DNA of 64,000 nucleotides. It comes from Paralteromonas sediminis (lineage in GTDB: Bacteria; Pseudomonadota; Gammaproteobacteria; Enterobacterales; Alteromonadaceae). Of the stretch, positions 38,932 through 47,981 are shown in pieces. Positions within the stretch are counted from its first letter, which is position 1, and each line of letters opens with the position of its first letter. The notes under the pieces are model-generated. The model did not search any database and was not told the DNA's origin. It was given only the letters and a program-made list of their open reading frames with translations. The position numbers and the translations under genes are program-made. The stretch spans positions 1 through 64,000 of the forward strand of contig NZ_RPOK01000005.1 in assembly GCF_003820355.1 (NCBI RefSeq), given 5' to 3'.

Positions 38932-39369
38932 ATGAGTGATTTTGACTTTGTTATCTACTATATCTTTTTTCCTATTTTTGCCCTTTCATTTATCAGTGCG
39001 ATGTCTTGGCTAATCTTTGTTACTCAGTTCATACAGTACATATCTGATAAACATCCCACTTTGTATGAGCATCTGGGTCATCCCGTTATTCATATCCTTT
39101 TTTGGCGTTTTCCCAAATCATCAAGCTCAAGTGTAAGGGTACACGCCACCGGATCTGGCCTTAATATCCAAAATATCTACACTTTTGATGAATTAAAAAG
39201 CATGTCTTCTTACGCAACATTCATACTGAAAGCGGGGTACAGGAAAGTTGACGATCCAATGATGCAAGCTAAAGGAGGGCGTGCGAGAGCTGCTGGACTA
39301 GCATGTGCTACAGGTTTTTCATTACTGCTTTGTATTGTTTTCGGACTTGCTGTTTCTGGTCAGAGTTAA
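38932..39369 (+). CDS. Unassigned small inner-membrane protein, UspB-like layout
   Basis: This 145-residue protein has a membrane helix near the N-terminus (residues about 8-30), a polar loop of about 90 residues, and a second helix near the C-terminus (about 120-141). The loop begins HPTLYEHLGHP, which loosely recalls the DPLLYQYV stretch of UspB, a two-helix universal stress membrane protein of similar size. The match is by layout and a few residues only. The gene starts with ATG preceded by AAAGGGTGG. It converges on ubiG with 11 bases between. Confidence 0.6.
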   Translation: MSDFDFVIYYIFFPIFALSFISAMSWLIFVTQFIQYISDKHPTLYEHLGHPVIHILFWRFPKSSSSSVRVHATGSGLNIQNIYTFDELKSMSSYATFILKAGYRKVDDPMMQAKGGRARAAGLACATGFSLLLCIVFGLAVSGQS

Positions 39370-39380
39370 GCTTAGCCAAA

Positions 39381-40148
39381 TTACACTTTTGAATAGCTCT
39401 GTATGTAATTAACCGACATGTCGCTGCTTTCCGACCAGCTCCCAGAAAAAGGGTTCAGCTTCATGCCCGTTTGGCTCAGCAAAGAAAATTGGTGCGCTTG
39501 AGTCCAGCTCTGCAATGTTTCCGGTTTAACAAAGTACTGCCAGTCGTGCGTGCCGATGGGCAAATAACGCATAACGTATTCAGCCCCTACAATGGCAATT
39601 ATGAATGACTTTAGTGTTTTGTTTAACGTGGCGAGTATCAAAAGGCCTTGGGGCTTCACCAATTGACAGCACTCATTAATCAGTTGCTGTTGGTCGGCTA
39701 CATGCTCGACAACTTCTGCATTGATCACTACGTCAAATTTGCGTTTTTGTTTAACCAGTTCACTTGACAGGGTGTGCTGATAGTCAACGGTTATCCCACT
39801 TTGCGCAGCATGACGTTTGGCCACTTCCACACTGACAGCGCTGGCATCAATGCCTGTGACATCTGCGCCCAGCGCTGCCAAGGGTTCACTTATTAAGCCT
39901 CCACCACTCCCGACATCTAAGATACTGATCCCATGTAAAGGTATGGCGGTCTTGTCGTCTAACGTGAAATGAGACTCGATGGAACGCTTAATATACCCAA
40001 GTCTAGCCCGATTAAACTCAAGCGCCGTTCTCATTTTACCTTGCGGATCCCACCACTCTCGGGCCAGCTTATCGAATTTGGCTACCTCGGTCGGATCTAT
40101 TGTCTTATTGTCTGAAAGAGGTTTACTCAGTGTACTTTTGTCTAACAT
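39381..40148 (-). CDS. ubiG: Ubiquinone biosynthesis O-methyltransferase
   Basis: This is a 255-residue SAM-dependent methyltransferase that performs both O-methylations of the ubiquinone ring. The family N-terminus FDKLAREWWDPQGKMR is present, with SAM-binding motif I ILDVGSGGGL (residues about 73-82) and NAEVVEHV around residue 142. The N-terminal 20 residues extend past the E. coli protein (240). The C-terminal half contains the membrane-associating segment IAIVGAEYVMRYLP. It stands divergent from the DUF2237 gene. No other ubi genes are in the window. Confidence 0.96.
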   Translation of the reverse strand: MLDKSTLSKPLSDNKTIDPTEVAKFDKLAREWWDPQGKMRTALEFNRARLGYIKRSIESHFTLDDKTAIPLHGISILDVGSGGGLISEPLAALGADVTGIDASAVSVEVAKRHAAQSGITVDYQHTLSSELVKQKRKFDVVINAEVVEHVADQQQLINECCQLVKPQGLLILATLNKTLKSFIIAIVGAEYVMRYLPIGTHDWQYFVKPETLQSWTQAHQFSLLSQTGMKLNPFSGSWSESSDMSVNYIQSYSKV

Positions 40149-40255
40149 TTTGGGAAGTTTACAGGTTTTATAAGTTATTTACTCGTTAAGGTTAAGCTTC
40201 GATCGCTTTAGGCCTTATGATTAGAATGTAAAAGAAAGAGGACAGTATCAAAATT

Positions 40256-40627
40256 ATGCCTAACGCTACCAACGTTTTCGGAAAACCACTTATGCTGTGC
40301 TGTGGTAACACAGGCTTTACCCGAGAAGGGTTTTGTTATGTACCAGAAAGTGATATTGGTAATCACAGTGTCTGTGCCATTATGACCCACGACTTTTTAC
40401 AGTTCTCTTATTCACGCGGCAATAACTTAATTACACCCGTGCCAGAGTACAGTTTTCCTGGGCTAAAAGCAGGGGATAAGTGGTGTTTATGTGCCTCCCG
40501 ATGGTGGGAAGCCTATCAGGCCGGTGTAGCCCCTCTCGTCGATTTAAATGCTACACATGTTAAGGCACTCGATATTATCCCCTTGGCAATACTGGAGCAA
40601 TACGCCGCTGAACCCCATCAGGTCTGA
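40256..40627 (+). CDS. DUF2237 family protein
   Basis: This 123-residue protein matches the DUF2237 pattern: NVFGKPLMLCC at the start, the GFCYVPESDIGNHSVCAIMT segment in the middle, FLQFSYSRGNNLITP, and the signature PGLKAGDKWCLCASRWWEA. Several conserved cysteines and histidines hint at metal binding. No function is established that I know of. The last ten bases overlap the 3' end of the aldehyde dehydrogenase gene on the other strand. Confidence 0.88.
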   Translation: MPNATNVFGKPLMLCCGNTGFTREGFCYVPESDIGNHSVCAIMTHDFLQFSYSRGNNLITPVPEYSFPGLKAGDKWCLCASRWWEAYQAGVAPLVDLNATHVKALDIIPLAILEQYAAEPHQV

Positions 40628-42051
40628 GGCGTTCGTATTACCATCAACCGCGTTTCCGTCATGTCCTCAATGGCCCAGCGGATCCCTTCTCGGCCAAGAC
40701 CTGAGTCTTTCACTCCACCATATGGCATATTGTCTACACGCCAGCTGGGTACATCACCAATCACTACGCCACCGACATCTAGCTCGTCCCATGCTTTGTG
40801 TGCTTTATAAATATCACGAGTAAAAATACCCGCTTGTAAACCAAACTTACTGTTATTAGTTTGCGCGAGCGCTTCTTCAAAGTCGTCAAAGGCATGCAAT
40901 ACAGTTACCGGCCCAAACGCTTCCTCTGTATTGATATCTGTATTTAAGGGGCCGCCTTCAAGCACAGTTGCCTCAAGCATTGCACCTTTTTGCTGCCCGC
41001 CACACAATAAAGTTGCACCTGCAGCCACACCCGCATCAATCCACTGTTTGAGTCTTTCAGCTTCAGATTCGGCAATCATGGGCCCAATAAAGGTATCTCT
41101 GTCTTTAGGGTCGCCTGACTTTAGAGCGCTAACTTTGTCTACAAAGCACTGTTTAAATTCATCGTAGCGAGATTGATGCACAAGGATACGCTGCACGCTT
41201 ATGCAGCTTTGACCAGACTGATAGTAAGCACCAAATACGATACGCTCTATGGCGTCTTCAAGGTCTGCATCTTCGTCGACAATACAAGCAGCATTACCAC
41301 CTAACTCTAAAATAACGGGCTTTTTACCCGCTCGTGCTTTTAGCGCCCAACCTATATCGGGTGAGCCGGTAAAGCTGAGTAATTTAAGTCGTTCATCTTC
41401 GGTAAATAGGTCTGCCCCATCTCGACTGCAAGGTAGTATTGAAAAAGCACCTTTGGGCAATTGGGTTTCCGCAAGTATCTCTCCAATGATCAAGGCACCA
41501 ATGGGCGTGCGCGAGGCTGGCTTAAGCACAAAGGTACAACCTGCAGCGATGGCGGGTGCGACTTTATGTGCCGCCAGATTTAACGGAAAGTTAAATGGCG
41601 AAATAAATGAGCATGGACCAATCGGGACTTTTTTGGTCATTCCCTGATAGCCTTTGGCTCTGGGCGTGATTTCTAGGTTGAGTACTTCGCCATCTATTCT
41701 CACCGCTTCTTCAGCAGCGATTTTAAAAGTATCAATAAGACGCGTTACCTCGCCCTCGGCATCTTTAATGGGTTTCCCCGCTTCAATACATAATGCCATT
41801 GCCATCTCGTCAAAGCGCTCCCTAAAGCGTTTAACACAATGTTCCAATACTGCCTGACGTTCATAGGGGGGCAATGCTGTCATGGCAGGTTGCGCCGCGA
41901 CAGCGGCCGCTATCGCTTTATCAATAGCTGTTGAATCTGCCTTGGCGACGTAGCTAGCAGTTTCACCTGTATACTTGTCTGTGACTGCCAGATCTTTATT
42001 AGCAAAAACCGCTTCGTTAGCAAGATAGTAGGGGTACGCTGATTGCAACAT
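40618..42051 (-). CDS. NAD(P)-dependent aldehyde dehydrogenase
   Basis: This is a 477-residue aldehyde dehydrogenase-superfamily enzyme. The cofactor-binding helix start is FTGSPDIGW (residues about 227-235), the catalytic Glu is in LELGG (about 250) and the nucleophilic Cys is in GQSCIS (about 284). The C-terminal EEAFGPVTVLHAFDD is also conserved. It resembles the non-phosphorylating glyceraldehyde-3-phosphate / lactaldehyde-type branch, but the substrate cannot be fixed by eye. It follows the acetolactate synthase-like gene by nine bases on the same strand, so the two form an operon and probably act on related substrates. Confidence 0.9.
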   Translation of the reverse strand: MLQSAYPYYLANEAVFANKDLAVTDKYTGETASYVAKADSTAIDKAIAAAVAAQPAMTALPPYERQAVLEHCVKRFRERFDEMAMALCIEAGKPIKDAEGEVTRLIDTFKIAAEEAVRIDGEVLNLEITPRAKGYQGMTKKVPIGPCSFISPFNFPLNLAAHKVAPAIAAGCTFVLKPASRTPIGALIIGEILAETQLPKGAFSILPCSRDGADLFTEDERLKLLSFTGSPDIGWALKARAGKKPVILELGGNAACIVDEDADLEDAIERIVFGAYYQSGQSCISVQRILVHQSRYDEFKQCFVDKVSALKSGDPKDRDTFIGPMIAESEAERLKQWIDAGVAAGATLLCGGQQKGAMLEATVLEGGPLNTDINTEEAFGPVTVLHAFDDFEEALAQTNNSKFGLQAGIFTRDIYKAHKAWDELDVGGVVIGDVPSWRVDNMPYGGVKDSGLGREGIRWAIEDMTETRLMVIRTPQT

Positions 42052-42060
42052 TGGGCTTCC

Positions 42061-43701
42061 TTATAGTTTTTGACTGAGTTGCTTTATGGTTTTGTTGAGA
42101 GTTTCATCATTGAGACTGTAATCAACCGGGCAATCAATAAGGTGAACCGCAGGCTCATCCAGACACTGTTGAATTCTCCCTACAATTTCATCGGCAGAGC
42201 TGATTCGCCAGCCTTTGGCCCCATAGCTTTCTGCATACTTAACAAAGTCTGGGTTGCCGTAATCTAAACCATAGTTTTCGAATTCCATATTGGCCTGCTT
42301 CCACTTGATCATACCGTAAGCATCATCGCGCAGAATAAGTACGACTATGTGCAGATTTAATCTGACTGCAGTCTCTATCTCCTGACTATTCATCATGAAA
42401 CCACCGTCGCCGCATGCTGTGAGCACCGCCCGATCTGGGTAGACCATTTTTGCAGCCATCGCTGACGGCAAGCCAGCCCCCATGGTTGCCAACGCATTAT
42501 CAAGCAATAGGCTATTCGGCGAAAATGCGGGATAGTTTCTGGCAAACCAGATTTTATACACACCATTATCTAAGGTGACTATGCCGTCGTCTGGCATGGC
42601 TTTACGAATATCGCAAACCAGCCTTTCAGGCAATACGGGGAATCTATCATCTCTTTGTGCTTCATCCCTGTGTTGCACCAACGCACTGTGCACATCTTTG
42701 TAAAAATCAGTTTTCCAATGAGCTTGCGGGGTAATTTTTTCTTTTATCTGCCAGATACTATTCGCAATATCGCCCACAACTTCCAATTGCGGGAAATACA
42801 CAGGATCGACGGCTGCCGATGCAAAGTTAACATGGATAACCTGCTGACCACCTGGTTCCATAAAAAAGGGGGGCTTTTCAACAACGTCATGCCCAACATT
42901 GATGATCAGGTCGGCGCGCTTGATGGCACGGTGAACAAAATCACCATCAGACAAAGCGGTGTTACCAATAAAAAGTGGGTCTTCTTCGTTTAGCACGCCT
43001 TTTCCCATTTGCGTAGTCACAAAAGGAATGCCCGTTTTATCTACCAGCTCTCTCAGCATTTTTGACGTCAGTTTGCGGTTTGAACCCGCTGCTATTAATA
43101 GTAAGGGAGATTTGGCCGCTTCAATCATCTCTACCGCGCGGTTGATTGCTTTGTATTCGGCAATGGGGCGTCGTGGTGAAGTGGGCGTAAGCACGGGTGT
43201 ATTGCCATGCTCGGCTGCAATATCTTCTGGCAACTCTATGTGTACCGCACCCGGGCGCTCTTCCTGAGCAAGTCGAAATGCTTCTCTGATCGAAGAGGGG
43301 ATGCGATCAGGGCTCACAATTTGCGTAGTATACTTGGTGATGGGGCGCATCATATCTACTACGTCTATTACCTGGAAACGCCCCTGCTTACTGGTTTTTA
43401 TGGGCTTTTGCCCAGTAATCATAAGCATCGGCATAGCGCCCAACTGCGCATAGGCGGCAGGCGTAACTAAGTTTGTGGCTCCGGGACCCAGCGTTGACAA
43501 ACACACACCCACTTTACCAGTTAGTCGACCATAGGTTGCGGCCATAAAACCTGCACCTTGTTCGTGGCGGGTCAGTATAAGTTTAATCGAAGAGTTTCTG
43601 ATAGATTCTAATAGGTCGAGGTTTTCCTCGCCGGGAATGCCGAAGATATATTCCACACCTTCAGATTCCAAAGCTTGCACAAACAGATCGGATGCCTTCA
43701 T
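42061..43701 (-). CDS. Acetolactate synthase large-subunit-like ThDP enzyme
   Basis: This is a 546-residue thiamine-diphosphate enzyme. The catalytic Glu is in RHEQGAGFMA (residue about 47), and LGPGATN and the ThDP motif GDGGFMMNSQE (about 429-439) are present. It has the large-subunit fold of acetolactate synthases, but no small regulatory subunit (ilvN/ilvH-like) and no acetolactate decarboxylase is nearby. The biosynthetic role is therefore uncertain. Its partner on the same strand is an aldehyde dehydrogenase nine bases downstream. The metal-binding segment after the ThDP motif reads LRDDAYGM, which differs from the usual NN-containing form. Confidence 0.85.
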   Translation of the reverse strand: MKASDLFVQALESEGVEYIFGIPGEENLDLLESIRNSSIKLILTRHEQGAGFMAATYGRLTGKVGVCLSTLGPGATNLVTPAAYAQLGAMPMLMITGQKPIKTSKQGRFQVIDVVDMMRPITKYTTQIVSPDRIPSSIREAFRLAQEERPGAVHIELPEDIAAEHGNTPVLTPTSPRRPIAEYKAINRAVEMIEAAKSPLLLIAAGSNRKLTSKMLRELVDKTGIPFVTTQMGKGVLNEEDPLFIGNTALSDGDFVHRAIKRADLIINVGHDVVEKPPFFMEPGGQQVIHVNFASAAVDPVYFPQLEVVGDIANSIWQIKEKITPQAHWKTDFYKDVHSALVQHRDEAQRDDRFPVLPERLVCDIRKAMPDDGIVTLDNGVYKIWFARNYPAFSPNSLLLDNALATMGAGLPSAMAAKMVYPDRAVLTACGDGGFMMNSQEIETAVRLNLHIVVLILRDDAYGMIKWKQANMEFENYGLDYGNPDFVKYAESYGAKGWRISSADEIVGRIQQCLDEPAVHLIDCPVDYSLNDETLNKTIKQLSQKL

Positions 43702-43756
43702 GATGCCTCACTTTTAAAGTTTGTTGGGTTAAGTAAGGCAAAGCGGGCAGTATTGA

Positions 43757-44182
43757 TCAAATATTATTTTGGTTTTTTTCCCACTTGGCGAGTTGCTTGG
43801 CGGCGTAATTGTCTACTTCTTGCTTATTGTTGCTGATCCACCATTTTTCCATGAGCCGCACGTTAGCACGGTTTGCTTTATAGAAAATATCGGCGATATC
43901 CCCGACAAAAGGAATAAAGCCCAACACCATATCTATCCCTGCATTTCGCACCATTTTTTTAATTAAGGCAGATGGCATACCCATTTTTTTACCAAGGTGG
44001 ATAATACGTAGCGACAACAAAAGCATGCATGCGTCACCGACGACAGGCACGAGTCCCAGCAGAAAATCCAAGCCGACCTCAATACCGACAACAGGCAGTT
44101 TAACCGCCGTATCTAACGTGTTGGCCAGGCGTTGTGCCTGAAGCAATTCCTTGGGCGCCGGATGCGCATGCTGGTCTGTCAC
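43757..44182 (-). CDS. DUF4112 family membrane protein
   Basis: This 141-residue protein has the DUF4112 arrangement: a helical N-terminus, then two short hydrophobic repeats, GLDFLLGLVPVVGDACMLLL and MVLGFIPFVGDIADIFYKAN (residues about 38-58 and 88-108), each with the PxxGD turn. These suggest membrane insertion by re-entrant or paired helices. Function is unknown. It begins four bases after the hemH stop, so it is probably co-transcribed with hemH. Confidence 0.85.
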   Translation of the reverse strand: MTDQHAHPAPKELLQAQRLANTLDTAVKLPVVGIEVGLDFLLGLVPVVGDACMLLLSLRIIHLGKKMGMPSALIKKMVRNAGIDMVLGFIPFVGDIADIFYKANRANVRLMEKWWISNNKQEVDNYAAKQLAKWEKNQNNI

Positions 44183-44185
44183 CGG

Positions 44186-45259
44186 TTATGCTCCTAAATC
44201 GGATGCGAGTTTATCTCTGAGAGTATTATCCGATTGTACAGTCCAGTCGGACAGGTTAGTGGCGATAATGTTAAATAACATATCTATATGTGCAGGGTCG
44301 CTGTTCAAAGCTTCAATATACTCGAATCGCTCTCCGCCAGACTCCATGAAGTAGTCACGGTTCTCTTCACCTATTTCCTCGATAGTTTCAAGGCAATCTG
44401 CTGAAAAACCTGGACACATGATCTGTACTGACTTTACGCCCTGACCCGGCAAGCTTTTTAAGGTTTCATCGGTATAAGGCTTTAGCCATTCCTCACGACC
44501 AAACCGAGACTGAAAGGTTGTCATATACTCATCACGCCCTAGTTCGAGCTTCTCCGCAACTAGCCGACTGGTTTTGTGACATTCACAATGATAGGGGTCA
44601 CCGTTGATCAAATAACGTTTGGGAATACCGTGATAAGAAAGTATTAACTTATCTGCTTTACCATGTGCCTCCCAATGCTTTTTCACCTTTGCAGCCAATA
44701 CATCAATGTATTCGCTATTGTCGTGATAATGCGAAACAAAACGCATATCAGGTATCCAACGGCGCTGTGTGAAGTCATGAGAAATAGCATCGAACGTAGA
44801 GCCTGTGGTTGATGCACAATAGTGCGGATAGAGCGGCAGTACCACCAGCTTCCTGACACCAGCGTTCAGCATCTTATCTAGTACACTGGATATTGACGGA
44901 TTGCCATACCGCATGGCGAATTCAACAACCACATCATTGCCGTATACCTGCTCACAGCGCGCTCTGATTGCCTTTGCCTGCGCTTTAGTGTGCACCATTA
45001 ACGGTGAGCCTTCATCGGTCCACACAGTTGAATAGGCTTCTGCTGAGCGACGTGGACGAATGTTGAGGATAATTAAATTTAGCACCATCCACCAGATAGG
45101 TCGGGGTACCTCAACTACTCTTGGATCCCAAAGAAACTCTTTCAGGTAGCGTTTTAGTGCCTTAGGTGTAGGCGCATCTGGCGTGCCCAAGTTTGTTATT
45201 AGCACGCCGATTTTGTCTGCTTGCTTGTGCGTAAATGCTGTTTGAGACTGGTACTTCAT
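44186..45259 (-). CDS. hemH: Ferrochelatase
   Basis: This 357-residue enzyme inserts ferrous iron into protoporphyrin IX, the last step of haem synthesis, at the inner membrane. Conserved elements are GVLITNLGTPDAP at the N-terminus, LVVLPLYPHYCASTTGS in the middle, the metal-binding His in LSYHGIPKRY (residue about 206) and the Glu in DCLETIEEIG (about 285). Length is about that of proteobacterial HemH. A DUF4112 gene follows on the same strand. HemE for an earlier step lies 13 kb away in the window. Confidence 0.96.
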   Translation of the reverse strand: MKYQSQTAFTHKQADKIGVLITNLGTPDAPTPKALKRYLKEFLWDPRVVEVPRPIWWMVLNLIILNIRPRRSAEAYSTVWTDEGSPLMVHTKAQAKAIRARCEQVYGNDVVVEFAMRYGNPSISSVLDKMLNAGVRKLVVLPLYPHYCASTTGSTFDAISHDFTQRRWIPDMRFVSHYHDNSEYIDVLAAKVKKHWEAHGKADKLILSYHGIPKRYLINGDPYHCECHKTSRLVAEKLELGRDEYMTTFQSRFGREEWLKPYTDETLKSLPGQGVKSVQIMCPGFSADCLETIEEIGEENRDYFMESGGERFEYIEALNSDPAHIDMLFNIIATNLSDWTVQSDNTLRDKLASDLGA

Positions 45260-45305
45260 AGCTATGTAACAGATCCATATTTTATCGTTGTATGCTGGTA
45301 CGCAG

Positions 45306-45346
45306 AAATAGTCCTTTCGGACTTACTATCATGGTTGATAGTAAGT
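45306..45346 (-). terminator. Weak terminator-like hairpins at the abgT 3' end
   Basis: An 11-bp inverted repeat, ACTTACTATCA / TGATAGTAAGT (45321-45331 and 45336-45346), includes the abgT stop codon. A second short hairpin, AGTCC-GAAA-GGACT, follows on the minus strand and is trailed by TATTTC. Both would form in the 3' end of the transcript. The T-run is poor, so termination is not certain. Confidence 0.4.
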
Positions 45347-46930
45347 CGCCGAACCTGGACCTACAGGCATCCCAAGTAAAAATACCCAGATATAGAAGAG
45401 TACTGTCCAACCGAGTATGAAAACAAGGCTATAAGGCAGCATAGTCGCGATTAAGGTGCCCATCCCTAAGTTTTTCTGATATCGGGAGGCCATAGCCAGA
45501 ATCAAACCAAAGTAGCTCATCATAGGAGAAATGACATTGGTTACTGAGTCACCAATACGGTAGGCCGCTTGGATAACCTCTGGCGCGAAGCCAATCAACA
45601 TGAGCATAGGCACAAATATGGGTGCAGTTACAGCCCACTGAGCTGACGCACTACCCAATGACAGGTTGACTACGCCGCACATAAGAATAAACAAAATAAA
45701 CACTTCAGGTCCGTCTAACCCCAAAGCCTGCAATGTGGCCGCACCTTTGACCGCAAGAACGGTTCCAAGGTTAGTCCACTTAAAAAAAGCGACAAACTGC
45801 GCGGCAAAGAAGACAAGCGTAATATACAAACCCAATGTGCTCATGCTCTTTGCCATGGCATCTATGATATCGCGGTCGTTTTTCATGGTGCCAGCTACCC
45901 GACCATACACAAAACCCGGTACCGCAAAAGTCACAAAAATAAATGCTACTATGCCTTTTAGAAACGGTGAGCCGGCTACGGCTCCAGTTTCAGGATGCCT
46001 CAGAATACCGTTTTCAGGCACGATAGTAAGAGCAAGCAGCGCACACATACCAAAAAATGCTAGTCCCGCCATTTTGAGAGCTTTTTTCTCTTGTGTAGTT
46101 GGCGCTTCCATTAACTGTGGCTCTAAATCAGCAGATGCATTTTTTGGATCAAAGCGCCCTAGTCTGGGCTCTACAATTTTTTCAGTAACGAATGTCCCCA
46201 TTAGGGCTACCACAAAGGTGGAGATGAACATGAAATACCAGTTAACTTCAGGGCCAACTACGTACTCGGGGTCAATCATGTGTGCTGCGGCTTCTGTAAT
46301 ACCTGACAAAAGAGGATCAACGGTACCAAGTAACAAGTTCGCGCTATAACCCGCTGACACGCCAGCAAACGCCGCGGCTAGACCTGCCAGGGGATGCCTG
46401 CCTAAGGAATGAAAAATCATGGCCGCTAGTGGAATTAAGACCACATAGCCTAATTCAGACGCGGTGTTAGAAACAATACCCGCAAATACTATTGCAAATG
46501 TGACGCCACGCTTTGACGCATTCAATACGAGTGCGCGCATGGCAGTAGACAACAAACCACTGTGTTCAGCTACAGACACCCCTAGTAAGGCAACCAATAC
46601 TGTGCCCAATGGTGCAAAGCCAGTGAAGTTAGTTACCAACCCCATCACAATACGTTGCAACCCTTCTGCATTCATCAGTGAAATTACTTCAATCATGCCA
46701 TCTGGGTCACGGCCTGCAGCGTCAAGCGGTCTAGGATCGGCTACCGCGACTTCAAAATAGCCCAATATGCCACTCAAAATAACAATAAAAACTGAAAGCA
46801 GCGCAAACAGGGTAACAGGGTGTGGTAGTAGGTTACCGAGCCATTCTACTGTCGCTAAAAATCGGGAAAACCATCCCGACGGCGGATTTGCGGACGCGTC
46901 CGTCGCACTAGAAGAAGATTTGGATGTCAA
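45329..46930 (-). CDS. AbgT family transporter
   Basis: This is a 533-residue inner-membrane protein with about ten hydrophobic segments. It resembles AbgT transporters, which import p-aminobenzoyl-glutamate or export sulfonamides, depending on the member. Features are the N-terminal cytoplasmic segment then PHPVTLFALLSVFIVILSG, and SNTASELGYVVLIPLAAMIF with the family's helix-hairpin character. The frame extends to 46954 (TTG), but AGAGG stands seven bases before the TTG at 46930, which I chose. No substrate can be deduced; folate-type neighbours are absent. Confidence 0.9.
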   Translation of the reverse strand: MTSKSSSSATDASANPPSGWFSRFLATVEWLGNLLPHPVTLFALLSVFIVILSGILGYFEVAVADPRPLDAAGRDPDGMIEVISLMNAEGLQRIVMGLVTNFTGFAPLGTVLVALLGVSVAEHSGLLSTAMRALVLNASKRGVTFAIVFAGIVSNTASELGYVVLIPLAAMIFHSLGRHPLAGLAAAFAGVSAGYSANLLLGTVDPLLSGITEAAAHMIDPEYVVGPEVNWYFMFISTFVVALMGTFVTEKIVEPRLGRFDPKNASADLEPQLMEAPTTQEKKALKMAGLAFFGMCALLALTIVPENGILRHPETGAVAGSPFLKGIVAFIFVTFAVPGFVYGRVAGTMKNDRDIIDAMAKSMSTLGLYITLVFFAAQFVAFFKWTNLGTVLAVKGAATLQALGLDGPEVFILFILMCGVVNLSLGSASAQWAVTAPIFVPMLMLIGFAPEVIQAAYRIGDSVTNVISPMMSYFGLILAMASRYQKNLGMGTLIATMLPYSLVFILGWTVLFYIWVFLLGMPVGPGSATYYQP

Positions 46931-47035
46931 AACGAAGCCTCTGTCATGTGCCAATTATCTACCATTTCAGGTGGTATTTGGCTTTATCTATTATTGTATT
47001 TATATTTTTAGTTAGTTTACCGAATCAGTGGATAC

Positions 47036-47069
47036 AAAAAAAGCCTGCGCGCACTTGCGAGCAGGCTTT
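47036..47069 (-). terminator. Intrinsic terminator after hflC
   Basis: Minus strand: a 9-bp stem, AAAGCCTGC / GCAGGCTTT, with a 12-base loop is followed by a run of T residues, about 25 bases after the hflC stop. It closes the nnr-to-hflC gene block and separates it from abgT. Confidence 0.9.
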
Positions 47070-47093
47070 CATTCATTTATTCAAGTATTTAAA

Positions 47094-47978
47094 CTATTTA
47101 TCGCCACTCTGCGCGTTCATATAGCGGAAGAATTCACTGTCAGGCTCCACAACTAAAATATCATTTTTAGAATTAAAGCTATTGCGATAGGCGTCCATAC
47201 TACGCAAGAAGCTATAAAACTCTGGATTCTTAGAGTAGGTATTGGCGTATATCTGCGCCGCCAATGCATCGCCTTCACCGCGAAGTTGTCGCGCGTTACG
47301 CTCAGCGTCAGCTAACATAACAGTGACTTTTGCATCAATATTCGCACGAATAACTTCAGCTTGCTCTTGCCCTTCCGAGCGGTGCTCTCTAGCTACTGCT
47401 GCTCGCTCCGCACGCATACGTTGGAAAATAGAGTTACTCACCTCTGTGGGCAGGTTGATTTGCTTAACACGGACATCAACAATTTCGATACCCAACTCGT
47501 CAGAGCTGCTGGACGCCTGTTCCATCGCCTGATCCATGAGTGCTGAACGCTCACCCGATACAATTTGAGAAATCGTTCTGGCACCAAACTCTGACCGCAA
47601 ACCATTGTTGACCTTTTGCTTCAAAAGCGCTTCAGCTTGAAGCTTGTTGCCACCGGTTGACAGGTAGTAACGCGCAAAGTCCTCAATTCGCCATTTAACG
47701 TAAGAGTCTACAATCAAGTCTTTTTTCTCAGACGTCACAAATCGGTCTGGTGCATCATCCAAGGTTTGAATCCGTGCATCTAAATGACGAACCGTATCAA
47801 TAAAGGGCAGTTTAAAATGCAAACCAGGTTCAAACACTTTGGTCTCATCCGAGGCTGTGTCTCGTTGTATTTTACCAAACTGAATAACAATGGCTTTTTC
47901 GCCTTCTTTGACCACAAAAATTGCGCCAGAAGCGAGAATGCCCACTATTGCAACTACAGCAATTATGATGTTTTTCAT
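47094..47978 (-). CDS. hflC: FtsH protease regulator HflC
   Basis: This is a 294-residue stomatin/prohibitin (SPFH) protein anchored by one N-terminal membrane helix (residues about 3-22) with the rest in the periplasm. The SPFH domain spans about 22-200, and the helical tail includes REHRSEGQEQAEVIRA and AQIYANTYSKNPEFYSF, as in E. coli HflC. With HflK it forms a cage around FtsH that modulates degradation of membrane proteins. It follows hflK by three bases and is the last gene of the block, with a terminator after it. Confidence 0.96.
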   Translation of the reverse strand: MKNIIIAVVAIVGILASGAIFVVKEGEKAIVIQFGKIQRDTASDETKVFEPGLHFKLPFIDTVRHLDARIQTLDDAPDRFVTSEKKDLIVDSYVKWRIEDFARYYLSTGGNKLQAEALLKQKVNNGLRSEFGARTISQIVSGERSALMDQAMEQASSSSDELGIEIVDVRVKQINLPTEVSNSIFQRMRAERAAVAREHRSEGQEQAEVIRANIDAKVTVMLADAERNARQLRGEGDALAAQIYANTYSKNPEFYSFLRSMDAYRNSFNSKNDILVVEPDSEFFRYMNAQSGDK

Positions 47979-47981
47979 GGC

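Noticed and set aside
45666-46349. 227-residue open frame on the plus strand
   Set aside because: It lies fully antisense to the AbgT transporter, has no family features, and its low-complexity composition mirrors the complementary coding strand.
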